Shown here in pieces: positions 10,428 to 23,150 of a stretch of 64,000 nt of DNA. The stretch spans positions 9,870,501-9,934,500 of the forward strand of contig OY756958.1 in the NCBI GenBank assembly GCA_963580455.1, in the 5' to 3' direction. Origin of the DNA: Euonymus europaeus. Lineage: Eukaryota; Streptophyta; Magnoliopsida; Celastrales; Celastraceae. Numbering within the stretch: the first letter of the stretch is position 1; each line of letters opens with the position of its first letter. A program made the position numbers and the translations under genes. Under the pieces are notes generated by a model, which saw nothing but the letters and a program-made list of their open reading frames with translations, was not told the DNA's origin and ran no database searches.

Positions 10428-13400
10428 GTGTACACTTTTTATTGTTCTTCTATGTCAAATTTTACGAGTATAGGCTTCCTCGGTTATTTCGATGCCAAAA
10501 CCCCAACTTTCTATGACAAATGGACAAAAACAATAAAAGCTCCTCTAGAGAGAGAGTTGTGCAACTTCGGACTATCAAAATTGCTCGGTGTACACTATTT
10601 ATTGTTCTTCTATGTCAAATTTTACGAGTATATGCTTCCTGGATTATTTTGATTCCAAAACCCCAACTTTCTATGACAAATAGACAAAAATTTTAAAAGC
10701 TCCTCATAGAGAGAGTTGTGCAATTTCGGACTATCAAAATTGCTCGGTGTACACTTTTTATTGTTCTTCTATGTCAAATTTTACGAGTATAAGCTTCCTC
10801 GGTTATTTCGATGCCAAAACCCCAACTTTCTATGACAAATGGATAAAAACAATAAAAGCTCTTCCAGAGAGAGAGTTGTGCAACTTCGGACTATCAAAAT
10901 TGCTCGGTTTACACTATTTATTGTTCTTCTATGTCAAATTACGAGTATATGCTTCCTGGATTATTTTGATTCCAAAACCCCAACTTTCTATGACAAATAG
11001 ACAAAAATTTTAAAAGCTCCTCCTTAGAGAGAGTTGTGCAACTTCGGACTATCAAAATTGCTCGGTGTACTCTTTTTATTGTTCTTCTATGTCAAATTTT
11101 ACGAGTATAAGCTTCCTCGGTTATTTCGATGCCAAAACCCCAACTTTCTATGACAAATGGACAAAAACAATAAAAGCTCTTCCAGAGAGAGAGTTGTGCA
11201 ACTTCGGACTATCAAAATTGCTCGGTGTACACTATTTATTGTTCTTCTATGTCAAATTACGAGTATATGCTTCCTGGATTATTTTGATTCCAAAACCCCA
11301 ACTTTCTATGACAAATAGACAAAAATTTTAAAAGCTCCTCCTTAGAGAGAGTTGTGCAACTTCGGACAATCAAAATAGCTCGTTGTACACTTTTTATTGT
11401 TCTTCTATGTCAAATTTTACGAGTATAAGCATCCTCGGTTATTTCGATGCCAAAACCCCAACTTTCTATGACAAATGGACAAAAACAATAAAAGCTCTTC
11501 CAGAGAGAGAGTTGTGCAACTTCGGACTATCAAAATTGCTCGGTTTACACTATTTGTTGTTCTTCTATGTCAAATTACGAGTATATGCTTCCTGGATTAT
11601 TTTGATTCCAAAACCCCAACTTTCTATGACAAATAGACAAAAATTTTAAAAGCTCCTCCTTAGAGAGAGTTGTGCAACTTCGGACTATCAAAATTGCTCG
11701 GTGTACTCTTTTTATTGTTCTTCTATGTCAAATTTTACGAGTATAAGCTTCCTCGGTTATTTCGATGCCAAAACCCCAACTTTCTATGACAAATGGACAA
11801 AAACAATAAAAGCTCTTCCAGAGAGAGAGTTGTGCAACTTCGGACTATCAAAATTGCTCGGTGTACACTATTTATTGTTCTTCTATGTCAAATTACGAGT
11901 ATATGCTTCCTGGATTATTTTGATTCCAAAACCCCAACTTTCTATGACAAATAGACAAAAATTTTAAAAGCTCCTCCTTAGAGAGAGTTGTGCAACTTCG
12001 GACTATCAAAATTGCTCGTTGTACACTTTTTATTGTTCTTCTATGTCAAATTTTACGAGTATAAGCATCCTCGGTTATTTCGATGCCAAAACCCCAACTT
12101 TCTATGACAAATGGACAAAAACAATAAAAGCTCTTCCAGAGAGAGAGTTGTGCAACTTCGGACTATCAAAATTGCTCGGTTTACACTATTTGTTGTTCTT
12201 CTATGTCAAATTACGAGTATATGCTTTCTGGGTTATTTTGATTCCAAAACCCCAACTTTCTATGACAAATAGACAAAAATTTTAAAAGCTCCTCCTTAGA
12301 GAGAGTTGTGCAACTTCGGACTATCAAAATTGCTCGGTGTACTCTTTTTATTGTTCTTCTATGTCAAATTTTACGAGTATAAGCTTCCTCGGTTATTTCG
12401 ATGCCAAAACCCCAACTTTCTATGACAAATGGACAAAAACAATAAATGCTCTTCCAGAGAGAGAGTTGTGCAACTTCGGACTATCAAAATTGCTCGTTTT
12501 ACCCTATTTATTGTTCTTCTATGTCAAATTACGAGTATATGCTACCTGGATTATTTTGATTCCAAAACCCCAACTTTCTATGACAAATAGACAAAAATTT
12601 TAAAAGCTCCTCCTTAGAGAGAGTTGTGCAACTTCGGACTATCAAAATTGCTCGGTGTACACTTTTTATTGTTCTTCTATGTCAAATTTTACGAGTATAA
12701 GCTTCCTCGGTTATTTCGATGCCAAAACCCCAACTTTCTATGACAAATGGACAAAAACAATAAAAGCTCCTCTAGAGAGAGAGTTGTGCAACTTCGGACT
12801 ATCAAAATTGCTCGGTGTACACTATTTATTGTTCTTCTATGTCAAATTTTACGAGTATATGCTTCCTGGATTATTTTGATTCCAAATCCCCAACTTTCTA
12901 TGACAAATAGACAAAAATTTTAAAAGCTCCTCATAGAGAGTGTTGTGCAATTTCGGACTATCAAAATTGCTCGGTGTACACTTTTTATTGTTCTTCTATG
13001 TCAAATTTTACGAGTATAAGCTTCCTCGGTTATTTCGATGCCAAAACCCCAACTTTCTATGACAAATGGATAAAAACAATAAAAGCTCTTCCAGAGAGAG
13101 AGTTGTGCAACTTCGGACTATCAAAATTGCTCGGTTTACACTATTTATTGTTCTTCTATGTCAAATTACGAGTATATGCTTCCTGGATTATTTTGATTCC
13201 AAAACCCCAACTTTCTATGACAAATAGACAAAAATTTTAAAAGCTCCTCCTTAGAGAGAGTTGTGCAACTTCGGACTATCAAAATTGCTCGGTGTACTCT
13301 TTTTATTGTTCTTCTATGTCAAATTTTACGAGTATAAGCTTCCTCGGTTATTTCGATGCCAAAACCCCAACTTTCTATGACAAATGGACAAAAACAATAA

Positions 13401-14881
13401 AAGCTCTTCCAGAGAGAGAGTTGTGCAACTTTGGACTATCAAAATTGCTCGGTGTACACTATTTATTGTTCTTCTATGTCAAATTACGAGTATATGCTTC
13501 CTGGATTATTTTGATTCCAAAACCCCAACTTTCTATGACAAATAGACAAAAATTTTAAAAGCTCCTCCTTAGAGAGAGTTGTGCAACTTCGGACAATCAA
13601 AATAGCTCGTTGTACACTTTTTATTGTTCTTCTATGTCAAATTTTACGAGTATAAGCATCCTCGGTTATTTCGATGCCAAAACCCCAACTTTCTATGACA
13701 AATGGACAAAAACAATAAAAGCTCTTCCAGAGAGAGAGTTGTGCAACTTCGGACTATCAAAATTGCTCGGTTTACACTATTTGTTGTTCTTCTATGTCAA
13801 ATTACGAGTATATGCTTCCTGGATTATTTTGATTCCAAAACCCCAACTTTCTATGACAAATAGACAAAAATTTTAAAAGCTCCTCCTTAGAGAGAGTTGT
13901 GCAACTTCGGACTATCAAAATTGCTCGGTGTACTCTTTTTATTGTTCTTCTATGTCAAATTTTACGAGTATAAGCTTCCTCGGTTATTTCGATGCCAAAA
14001 CCCCAACTTTCTATGACAAATGGACAAAAACAATAAAAGATCTTCCAGAGAGAGAGTTGTGCAACTTCGGACTATCAAAATTGCTCGGTGTACACTATTT
14101 ATTGTTCTTCTATGTCAAATTACGAGTATATGCTTCCTGGATTATTTTGATTCCAAAACCCCAACTTTCTATGACAAATAGACAAAAATTTTAAAAGCTC
14201 CTCCTTAGAGAGAGTTGTGCAACTTCGGACTATCAAAATTGCTCGTTGTACACTTTTTATTGTTCTTCTATGTCAAATTTTACGAGTATAAGCATCCTCG
14301 GTTATTTCGATGCCAAAACCCCAACTTTCTATGACAAATGGACAAAAACAATAAAAGCTCTTCCAGAGAGAGAGTTGTGCAACTTCGGACTATCAAAATT
14401 GCTCGGTTTACACTATTTGTTGTTCTTCTATGTCAAATTACGAGTATATGCTTTCTGGGTTATTTTGATTCCAAAACCCCAACTTTCTATGACAAATAGA
14501 CAAAAATTTTAAAAGCTCCTCCTTAGAGAGAGTTGTGCAACTTCGGACTATCAAAATTGCTCGGTGTACTCTTTTTATTGTTCTTCTATGTCAAATTTTA
14601 CGAGTATAAGCTTCCTCGGTTATTTCGATGCCAAAACCCCAACTTTCTATGACAAATGGACAAAAACAATAAAAGCTCTTCCAGAGAGAGAGTTGTGCAA
14701 CTTCGGACTATCAAAATTGCTCGGTGTACACTATTTATTGTTCTTCTATGTCAAATTACGAGTATATGCTTCCTGGATTATTTTGATTCCAAAACCCCAA
14801 CTTTCTATGACAAATAGACAAAAATTTTAAAAGCTCCTCCTTAGAGAGAGTTGTGCAACTTCGGACTATCAAAATTGCTCG
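10428..14881. repeat. HOR-2227: seven-dimer unit, two tandem copies
   Basis: Copy 1 is 10,428-12,654 and copy 2 is 12,655-14,881. The order is B3s, W (aatggataaaaacaa), B1, B4 (aagcatcctcgg), B1, B4' (tgctttctgggttatt), B1. Lengths are 319 + 6 x 318 = 2,227 bp. A rare shared mark, ggacaatcaaaatagctcg, occurs before the B4 dimer in both copies (near 11,364 and 13,591). Differences include aaatgctcttcc, tcgttttaccc and gctacctgg in the last dimer of copy 1, and aaaagatcttcc near 14,036 in copy 2. Confidence 0.92.
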
Positions 14882-15517
14882 GTGTACACTTTTTATTGTT
14901 CTTCTATGTCAAATTTTACGAGTATAAGCTTCCTCGGTTATTTCGATGCAAAACCCCAACTTTCTATGACAAATGGACAAAAACAATAAAAGCTCTTCCA
15001 GAGAGAGAGTTGTGCAACTTCGGACTATCAAAATTGCTCGTTTTACACTATTTATTGTTCTTCTATGTCAAATTACGAGTATATGCTTCCTGGATTATTT
15101 TGATTCCAAAACCCCAACTTTCTATGACAAATAGACAAAAATTTTAAAAGCTCCTCCTTAGAGAGAGTTGTGCAACTTCGGACTATCAAAATTGCTCGGT
15201 GTACACTTTTTATTGTTCTTCTATGTCAAATTTTATGAGTATAAGCTTCCTCGGTTATTTCGATGCAAAACCCCAACTTTCTATGACAAATGGACAAAAA
15301 CAATAAAAGCTCCTCGAGAGAGAGAGTTGTGCAACTTCGGACTATCAAAATTGCTCGGTGTACACTATTTATTGTTCTTCTATGTCAAATTTTACGAGTA
15401 TATGCTTCCTGGATTATTTTGATTCCAAAACCCCAACTTTCTATGACAAATAGACAAAAATTTTAAAAGCTCCTCCTTAGAGAGAGTTGTGCAACTTCGG
15501 ACTATCAAAATTGCTCG
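14882..15517. repeat. Two dimers with a 1-bp deletion in B (gatgcaaaacc)
   Basis: Dimers at 14,882 (317 bp) and 15,199 (319 bp) read gatgcaaaaccccaac in place of gatgccaaaaccccaac. The loss of one C shifts any reading frame through the monomer but not the landmark order. The first has tcgttttacac in its A monomer. The second has ctcctcgagagag and the long A. These are the same dimer classes that recur in the 1,591-bp HOR next door. Confidence 0.9.
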
Positions 15518-18500
15518 GTGTACTCTTTTTATTGTTCTTCTATGTCAAATTTTACGAGTATAAGCTTGCTCGGTTATTTCGATGCCAAAACCCCAACTTT
15601 CTATGACAAATGGACAAAAACAATAAAAGCTCTTCCAGAGAGAGAGTTGTGCAACTTCGGACTATCAAAATTGCTCGGTGTACACTATTTATTGTTCTTC
15701 TATGTCAAATTACGAGTATATGCTTCCTGGATTATTTTGATTCCAAAACCCCAACTTTCTATGACAAATAGACAAAAATTTTAAAAGCTCCTCCTTAGAG
15801 AGAGTTGTGCAACTTCGGACTATCAAAATTGCTCGGTGTACACTTTTTATTGTTCTTCTATGTCAAATTTTACGAGTATAAGCTTCCTCGGTTATTTCGA
15901 TGCCAAAACCCCAACTTTCTATGACAAATGGACAAAAACAATAAAAGCTCTTCCAGAGAGAGAGTTGTGCAACTTCGGACTATCAAAATTGCTCGGTTTA
16001 CACTATTTATTGTTCTTCTATGTCAAATTACGAGTATATGCTTCCTGGATTATTTTGATTCCAAAACCCCAACTTTCTATGACAAATAGACAAAAATTTT
16101 AAAAGCTCCTCCTTAGAGAGAGTTGTGCAACTTCGGACTATCAAAATTGCTCGGTGTACACTTTTTATTGTTCTTCTATGTCAAATTTTACGAGTATAAG
16201 CTTCCTCGGTTATTTCGATGCAAAACCCCAACTTTCTATGACAAATGGACAAAAACAATAAAAGCTCCTCTAGAGAGAGAGTTGTGCAACTTCGGACTAT
16301 CAAAATTGCTCGGTGTATACTATTTATTGTTCTTCTATGTCAAATATTACGAGTATATGCTTCCTGGATTATTTTGATTCCAAAACCCCAACTTTCTATG
16401 ACAAATAGACAAAAATTTTAAAAGCTCCTCATAGAGAGAGTTGTGCAATTTCGGACTATCAAAATTGCTCGGTGTACACTTTTTATTGTTCTTCTATGTC
16501 AAATTTTACGAGTATAAGCTTCCTCGGTTATTTCGATGCAAAACCCCAACTTTCTATGACAAATGGACAAAAACAATAAAAGCTCTTCCAGAGAGAGAGT
16601 TTTGCAACTTCGGACTATCAAAATTGCTCGTTTTACACTATTTATTGTTCTTCTATGTCAAATTACGAGTATATGCTTCCTGGATTATTTTGATTCCAAA
16701 ACCCCAACTTTCTATGACAAATAGACAAAAATTTTAAAAGCTCCTCCTTAGAGAGAGTTGTGTAACTTCGGACTATCAAAATTGCTCGGTGTACACTTTT
16801 TATTGTTCTTCTATGTCAAATTTTACGAGTATAAGCTTCCTCGGTTATTTCGATGCCAAAACCCCAACTTTCTATGACAAATGGACAAAAACAATAAAAG
16901 CTCCTCTAGAGAGAGAGTTGTGCAACTTCGGACTATCAAAATTGCTCGGTGTACACTATTTATTGTTCTTCTATGTCAAATTTTACGAGTATATGCTTCC
17001 TGGATTATTTTGATTCCAAAACCCCAACTTTCTATGACAAATAGACAAAAATTTTAAAAGCTCCTCCTTAGAGAGAGTTGTGCAACTTCGGACTATCAAA
17101 ATTGCTCGGTGTACTCTTTTTATTGTTCTTCTATGTCAAATTTTACGAGTATAAGCTTGCTCGGTTATTTCGATGCCAAAACCCCAACTTTCTATGACAA
17201 ATGGACAAAAACAATAAAAGCTCTTCCAGAGAGAGAGTTGTGCAACTTCGGACTATCAAAATTGCTCGGTGTACACTATTTATTGTTCTTCTATGTCAAA
17301 TTACGAGTATATGCTTCCTGGATTATTTTGATTCCAAAACCCCAACTTTCTATGACAAATAGACAAAAATTTTAAAAGCTCCTCCTTAGAGAGAGTTGTG
17401 CAACTTCGGACTATCAAAATTGCTCGGTGTACACTTTTTATTGTTCTTCTATGTCAAATTTTACGAGTATAAGCTTCCTCGGTTATTTCGATGCCAAAAC
17501 CCCAACTTTCTATGACAAATGGACAAAAACAATAAAAGCTCTTCCAGAGAGAGAGTTGTGCAACTTCGGACTATCAAAATTGCTCGGTTTACACTATTTA
17601 TTGTTCTTCTATGTCAAATTACGAGTATATGCTTCCTGGATTATTTTGATTCCAAAACCCCAACTTTCTATGACAAATAGACAAAAATTTTAAAAGCTCC
17701 TCCTTAGAGAGAGTTGTGCAACTTCGGACTATCAAAATTGCTCGGTGTACACTTTTTATTGTTCTTCTATGTCAAATTTTACGAGTATAAGCTTCCTCGG
17801 TTATTTCGATGCAAAACCCCAACTTTCTATGACAAATGGACAAAAACAATAAAAGCTCATCTAGAGAGAGAGTTGTGCAACTTCGGACTATCAAAATTGC
17901 TCGGTGTATACTATTTATTGTTCTTCTATGTCAAATATTACGAGTATATGCTTCCTGGATTATTTTGATTCCAAAACCCCAACTTTCTATGACAAATAGA
18001 CAAAAATTTTAAAAGCTCCTCATAGAGAGAGTTGTGCAATTTCGGACTATCAAAATTGCTCGGTGTACACTTTTTATTGTTCTTCTATGTCAAATTTTAC
18101 GAGTATAAGCTTCCTCGGTTATTTCGATGCAAAACCCCAACTTTCTATGACAAATGGACAAAAACAATAAAAGCTCTTCCAGAGAGAGAGTTTTGCAACT
18201 TCGGACTATCAAAATTGATCGTTTTACACTATTTATTGTTCTTCTATGTCAAATTACGAGTATATGCTTCCTGGATTATTTTGATTCCAAAACCCCAACT
18301 TTCTATGACAAATAGACAAAAATTTTAAAAGCTCCTCCTTAGAGAGAGTTGTGCAACTTCGGACTATCAAAATTGCTCGGTGTACACTTTTTATTGTTCT
18401 TCTATGTCAAATTTTACGAGTATAAGCTTCCTCGGTTATTTCGATGCCAAAACCCCAACTTTCTATGACAAATGGACAAAAACAATAAAAGCTCCTCTAG

Positions 18501-20290
18501 AGAGAGAGTTGTGCAACTTCGGACTATCAAAATTGCTCGGTGTACACTATTTATTGTTCTTCTATGTCAAATTTTACGAGTATATGCTTCCTGGATTATT
18601 TTGATTCCAAAACCCCAACTTTCTATGACAAATAGACAAAAATTTTAAAAGCTCCTCCTTAGAGAGAGTTGTGCAACTTCGGACTATCAAAATTGCTCGG
18701 TGTACTCTTTTTATTGTTCTTCTATGTCAAATTTTACGAGTATAAGCTTGCTCGGTTATTTCGATGCCAAAACCCCAACTTTCTATGACAAATGGACAAA
18801 AACAATAAAAGCTCTTCCAGAGAGAGAGTTGTGCAACTTCGGACTATCAAAATTGCTCGGTGTACACTATTTATTGTTCTTCTATGTCAAATTACGAGTA
18901 TATGCTTCCTGGATTATTTTGATTCCAAAACCCCAACTTTCTATGACAAATAGACAAAAATTTTAAAAGCTCCTCCTTAGAGAGAGTTGTGCAACTTCGG
19001 ACTATCAAAATTGCTCGGTGTACACTTTTTATTGTTCTTCTATGTCAAATTTTACGAGTATAAGCTTCCTCGGTTATTTCGATGCCAAAACCCCAACTTT
19101 CTATGACAAATGGACAAAAACAATAAAAGCTCTTCCAGAGAGAGAGTTGTGCAACTTCGGACTATCAAAATTGCTCGGTTTACACTATTTATTGTTCTTC
19201 TATGTCAAATTACGAGTATATGCTTCCTGGATTATTTTGATTCCAAAACCCCAACTTTCTATGACAAATAGACAAAAATTTTAAAAGCTCCTCCTTAGAG
19301 AGAGTTGTGCAACTTCGGACTATCAAAATTGCTCGGTGTACACTTTTTATTGTTCTTCTATGTCAAATTTTACGAGTATAAGCTTCCTCGGTTATTTCGA
19401 TGCAAAACCCCAACTTTCTATGACAAATGGACAAAAACAATAAAAGCTCATCTAGAGAGAGAGTTGTGCAACTTCGGACTATCAAAATTGCTCGGTGTAT
19501 ACTATTTATTGTTCTTCTATGTCAAATATTACGAGTATATGCTTCCTGGATTATTTTGATTCCAAAACCCCAACTTTCTATGACAAATAGACAAAAATTT
19601 TAAAAGCTCCTCATAGAGAGAGTTGTGCAATTTCGGACTATCAAAATTGCTCGGTGTACACTTTTTATTGTTCTTCTATGTCAAATTTTACGAGTATAAG
19701 CTTCCTCGGTTATTTCGATGCAAAACCCCAACTTTCTATGACAAATGGACAAAAACAATAAAAGCTCTTCCAGAGAGAGAGTTTTGCAACTTCGGACTAT
19801 CAAAATTGATCGTTTTACACTATTTATTGTTCTTCTATGTCAAATTACGAGTATATGCTTCCTGGATTATTTTGATTCCAAAACCCCAACTTTCTATGAC
19901 AAATAGACAAAAATTTTAAAAGCTCCTCCTTAGAGAGAGTTGTGAAACTTCGGACTATCAAAATTGCTCGGTGTACACTTTTTATTGTTCTTCTATGTCA
20001 AATTTTACGAGTATAAGCTTCCTCGGTTATTTCGATGCCAAAACCCCAACTTTCTATGACAAATGGACAAAAACAATAAAAGCTCCTCTAGAGAGAGAGT
20101 TGTGCAACTTCGGACTATCAAAATTGCTCGGTGTACACTATTTATTGTTCTTCTATGTCAAATTTTACGAGTATATGCTTCCTGGATTATTTTGATTCCA
20201 AAACCCCAACTTTCTATGACAAATAGACAAAAATTTTAAAAGCTCCTCCTTAGAGAGAGTTGTGCAACTTCGGACTATCAAAATTGCTCG
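15518..20290. repeat. HOR-1591: five-dimer unit, three tandem copies
   Basis: Copies are 15,518-17,108, 17,109-18,699 and 18,700-20,290. The order is: B1 with aagcttgctcgg; B2; a gatgcaaaacc dimer with gtgtatac and caaatattacg; a gatgcaaaacc dimer with gagagttttgcaac and cgttttacac; B3. Lengths are 318+318+318+317+320 = 1,591 bp. Copies 2 and 3 share two derived bases absent from copy 1: ctcatctagag (near 17,848 and 19,439) and attgatcg (near 18,219 and 19,810). They are therefore each other's closest relatives. Confidence 0.95.
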
Positions 20291-21244
20291 GTGTACTCTT
20301 TTTATTGTTCTTCTATGTCAAATTTTACGAGTATAAGCTTGCTCGGTTATTTCGATGCCAAAACCCCAACTTTCTATGACAAATGGACAAAAACAATAAA
20401 AGCTCTTCCAGAGAGAGAGTTGTGCAACTTCGGACTATCAAAATTGCTCGGTGTACACTATTTATTGTTCTTCTATGTCAAATTACGAGTATATGCTTCC
20501 TGGATTATTTTGATTCCAAAACCCCAACTTTCTATGACAAATAGACAAAAATTTTAAAAGCTCCTCCTTAGAGAGAGTTGTGCAACTTCGGACTATCAAA
20601 ATTGCTCGGTGTACACTTTTTATTGTTCTTCTATGTCAAATTTTACGAGTATAAGCTTCCTCGGTTATTTCGATGCCAAAACCCCAACTTTCTATGACAA
20701 ATGGACAAAAACAATAAAAGCTCTTCCAGAGAGAGAGTTGTGCAACTTCGGACTATCAAAATTGCTCGGTTTACACTATTTATTGTTCTTCTATGTCAAA
20801 TTACGAGTATATGCTTCCTGGATTATTTTGATTCCAAAACCCCAACTTTCTATGACAAATAGACAAAAATTTTAAAAGCTCCTCCTTAGAGAGAGTTGTG
20901 CAACTTCGGACTATCAAAATTGCTCGGTGTACACTTTTTATTGTTCTTCTATGTCAAATTTTACGAGTATAAGCTTCCTCGGTTATTTCGATGCAAAACC
21001 CCAACTTTCTATGACAAATGGACAAAAACAATAAAAGCTCCTCTAGAGAGAGAGTTGTGCAACTTCGGACTATCAAAATTGCTCGGTGTATACTATTTAT
21101 TGTTCTTCTATGTCAAATATTACGAGTATATGCTTCCTGGATTATTTTGATTCCAAAACCCCAACTTTCTATGACAAATAGACAAAAATTTTAAAAGCTC
21201 CTCATAGAGAGAGTTGTGCAATTTCGGACTATCAAAATTGCTCG
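20291..21244. repeat. Partial fourth copy of HOR-1591
   Basis: The first three dimers of the 1,591-bp unit are present (20,291, 20,609, 20,927), including aagcttgctcgg and the gatgcaaaacc, gtgtatac and caaatattacg combination. The third dimer has ctcctctagag, like copy 1, not the ctcatctagag of copies 2 and 3. At 21,245 the array switches to a W dimer (aatggataaaaac with agcttttccag). Confidence 0.92.
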
Positions 21245-22834
21245 GTGTACACTTTTTATTGTTCTTCTATGTCAAATTTTACGAGTATAAGCTTCCTCGG
21301 TTATTTCGATGCCAAAACCCCAACTTTCTATGACAAATGGATAAAAACAATAAAAGCTTTTCCAGAGAGAGAGTTGTGCAACTTCGGACTATCAAAATTG
21401 CTCGGTTTACACTATTTATTGTTCTTCTATGTCAAATTACGAGTATATGCTTCCTGGATTATTTTGATTCCAAAACCCCAACATTCTATGACAAATAGAC
21501 AAAAATTTTAAAAGCTCCTCCTTAGAGAGAGTTGTGCAACTTCGGACTATCAAAATTGCTCGGTGTACTCTTTTTATTGTTCTTCTATGTCAAATTTTAC
21601 GAGTATAAGCTTCCTCGGTTATTTCGATGCCAAAACCCCAACTTTCTATGACAAATGGACAAAAACAATAAAAGCTCTTCCAGAGAGAGAGTTGTGCAAC
21701 TTCGGACTATCAAAATTGCTCGGTGTACACTATTTATTGTTCTTCTATGTCAAATTACGAGTATATGCTTCCTGGATTATTTTGATTCCAAAACCCCAAC
21801 TTTCTATGACAAATAGACAAAAATTTTAAAAGCTCCACCTTAGAGAGAGTTGTGCAACTTCGGACTATCAAAATTGCTCGGTGTACACTTTTTATTGTTC
21901 TTCTATGTCAAATTTTACGAGTATAAGCTTCCTCGGTTATTTCGATGCAAAACCCCAACTTTCTATGACAAATGGACAAAAACAATAAAAGCTCTTCCAG
22001 AGAGAGAGTTGTGCAACTTCGGACTATCAAAATTGCTCGTTTTACACTATTTATTGTTCTTCTATGTCAAATTACGAGTATATGCTTCCTGGATTATTTT
22101 GATTCCAAAACCCCAACTTTCTATGACAAATAGACAAAAATTTTAAAAGCTCCTCCTTAGAGAGAGTTGTGCAACTTCGGACTATCAAAATTGCTCGGTG
22201 TACACTTTTTATTGTTCTTCTATGTCAAATTTTACGAGTATAAGCTTCCTCGGTTATTTCGATGCAAAACCCCAACTTTCTATGACAAATGGACAAAAAC
22301 AATAAAAGCTCTTCCAGAGAGAGAGTTGTGCAACTTCGGACTATCAAAATTGCTCGTTTTACACTATTTATTGTTCTTCTATGTCAAATTACGAGTATAT
22401 GCTTCCTGGATTATTTTGATTCCAAAACCCCAACTTTCTATGACAAATAGACAAAAAATTTAAAAGCTCCTCCTTAGAGAGAGTTGTGCAACTTCGGACT
22501 ATCAAAATTGCTCGGTGTACACTTTTTATTGTTCTTCTATGTCAAATTTTACGAGTATAAGCTTCCTCGGTTATTTCGATGCCAAAACCCCAACTTTCTA
22601 TGACAAATGGACAAAAACAATAAAAGCTCCTCTAGAGAGAGAGTTGTGCAACTTCGGACTATCAAAATTGCTCGGTGTACACTATTTATTGTTCTTCTAT
22701 GTCAAATTTTACGAGTATATGCTTCCTGGATTATTTTGATTCCAAAACCCCAACTTTCTATGACAAATAGACAAAAATTTTAAAAGCTCCTCCTTAGAGA
22801 GAGTTGTGCAACTTCGAACTATCAAAATTGCTCG
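21245..22834. repeat. Mixed dimers W, B1, two gatgcaaaacc dimers, B3
   Basis: Dimers start at 21,245 (W, aatggataaaaac), 21,563 (B1), 21,881 and 22,198 (both gatgcaaaacc, 317 bp, with cgttttacac), and 22,515 (B3, 320 bp). Single-base private marks include cccaacattctatg near 21,480 and gctccaccttag near 21,834. I see no tandem duplication of this block inside the window. Confidence 0.85.
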
Positions 22835-23150
22835 GTGTACACTATTTATTGTTCTTCTATGTCAAATTACGAGTATATGCTTCCTGGATTATTTTGATTC
22901 CAAAACCCCAACTTTCTATGACAAATAGACAAAAATTTTAAAAGCTCCTCCTTAGAGAGAGTTGTGCAACTTCGGACTATCAAAATTGCTCGGTGTACAC
23001 TATTTATTGTTCTTCTATGTCAAATTACGAGTATATGCTTCCTGGATTATTTTGATTCCAAAACCCCAACTTTCTATGACAAATAGACAAAAATTTTAAA
23101 AGCTCCTCCTTAGAGAGAGTTGTGCAACTTCGGACTATCAAAATTGCTCG
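22675..23150. repeat. A-A-A run breaking the dimer alternation
   Basis: Three consecutive A monomers start at 22,675 (160 bp), 22,835 (158 bp) and 22,993 (158 bp). Each has ctatttattg, gtatatgcttcctgg, ttttgattcc and aatagacaaaaatttt, with no B between them. The next B monomer starts at 23,151. Either two B monomers were lost by unequal exchange or two A monomers were duplicated. Confidence 0.93.

Larger units (their letters stand above)
8836..10746. repeat. HOR-956: B1-B2-B3 dimers, two copies
   Basis: Dimers start at 8,836 (B1, gtgtactc), 9,154 (B2, followed by an A with gtttacac), 9,472 (B3, ctcctctagag plus long A, 320 bp), then 9,792, 10,110 and 10,428 in the same order. The first copy is 318+318+320 = 956 bp. 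The second is 955 bp because its last dimer ends with the one-base-shorter ctcctcatagagag and caatttcgg. This three-dimer order is the commonest HOR in the rest of the array. Confidence 0.9.
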
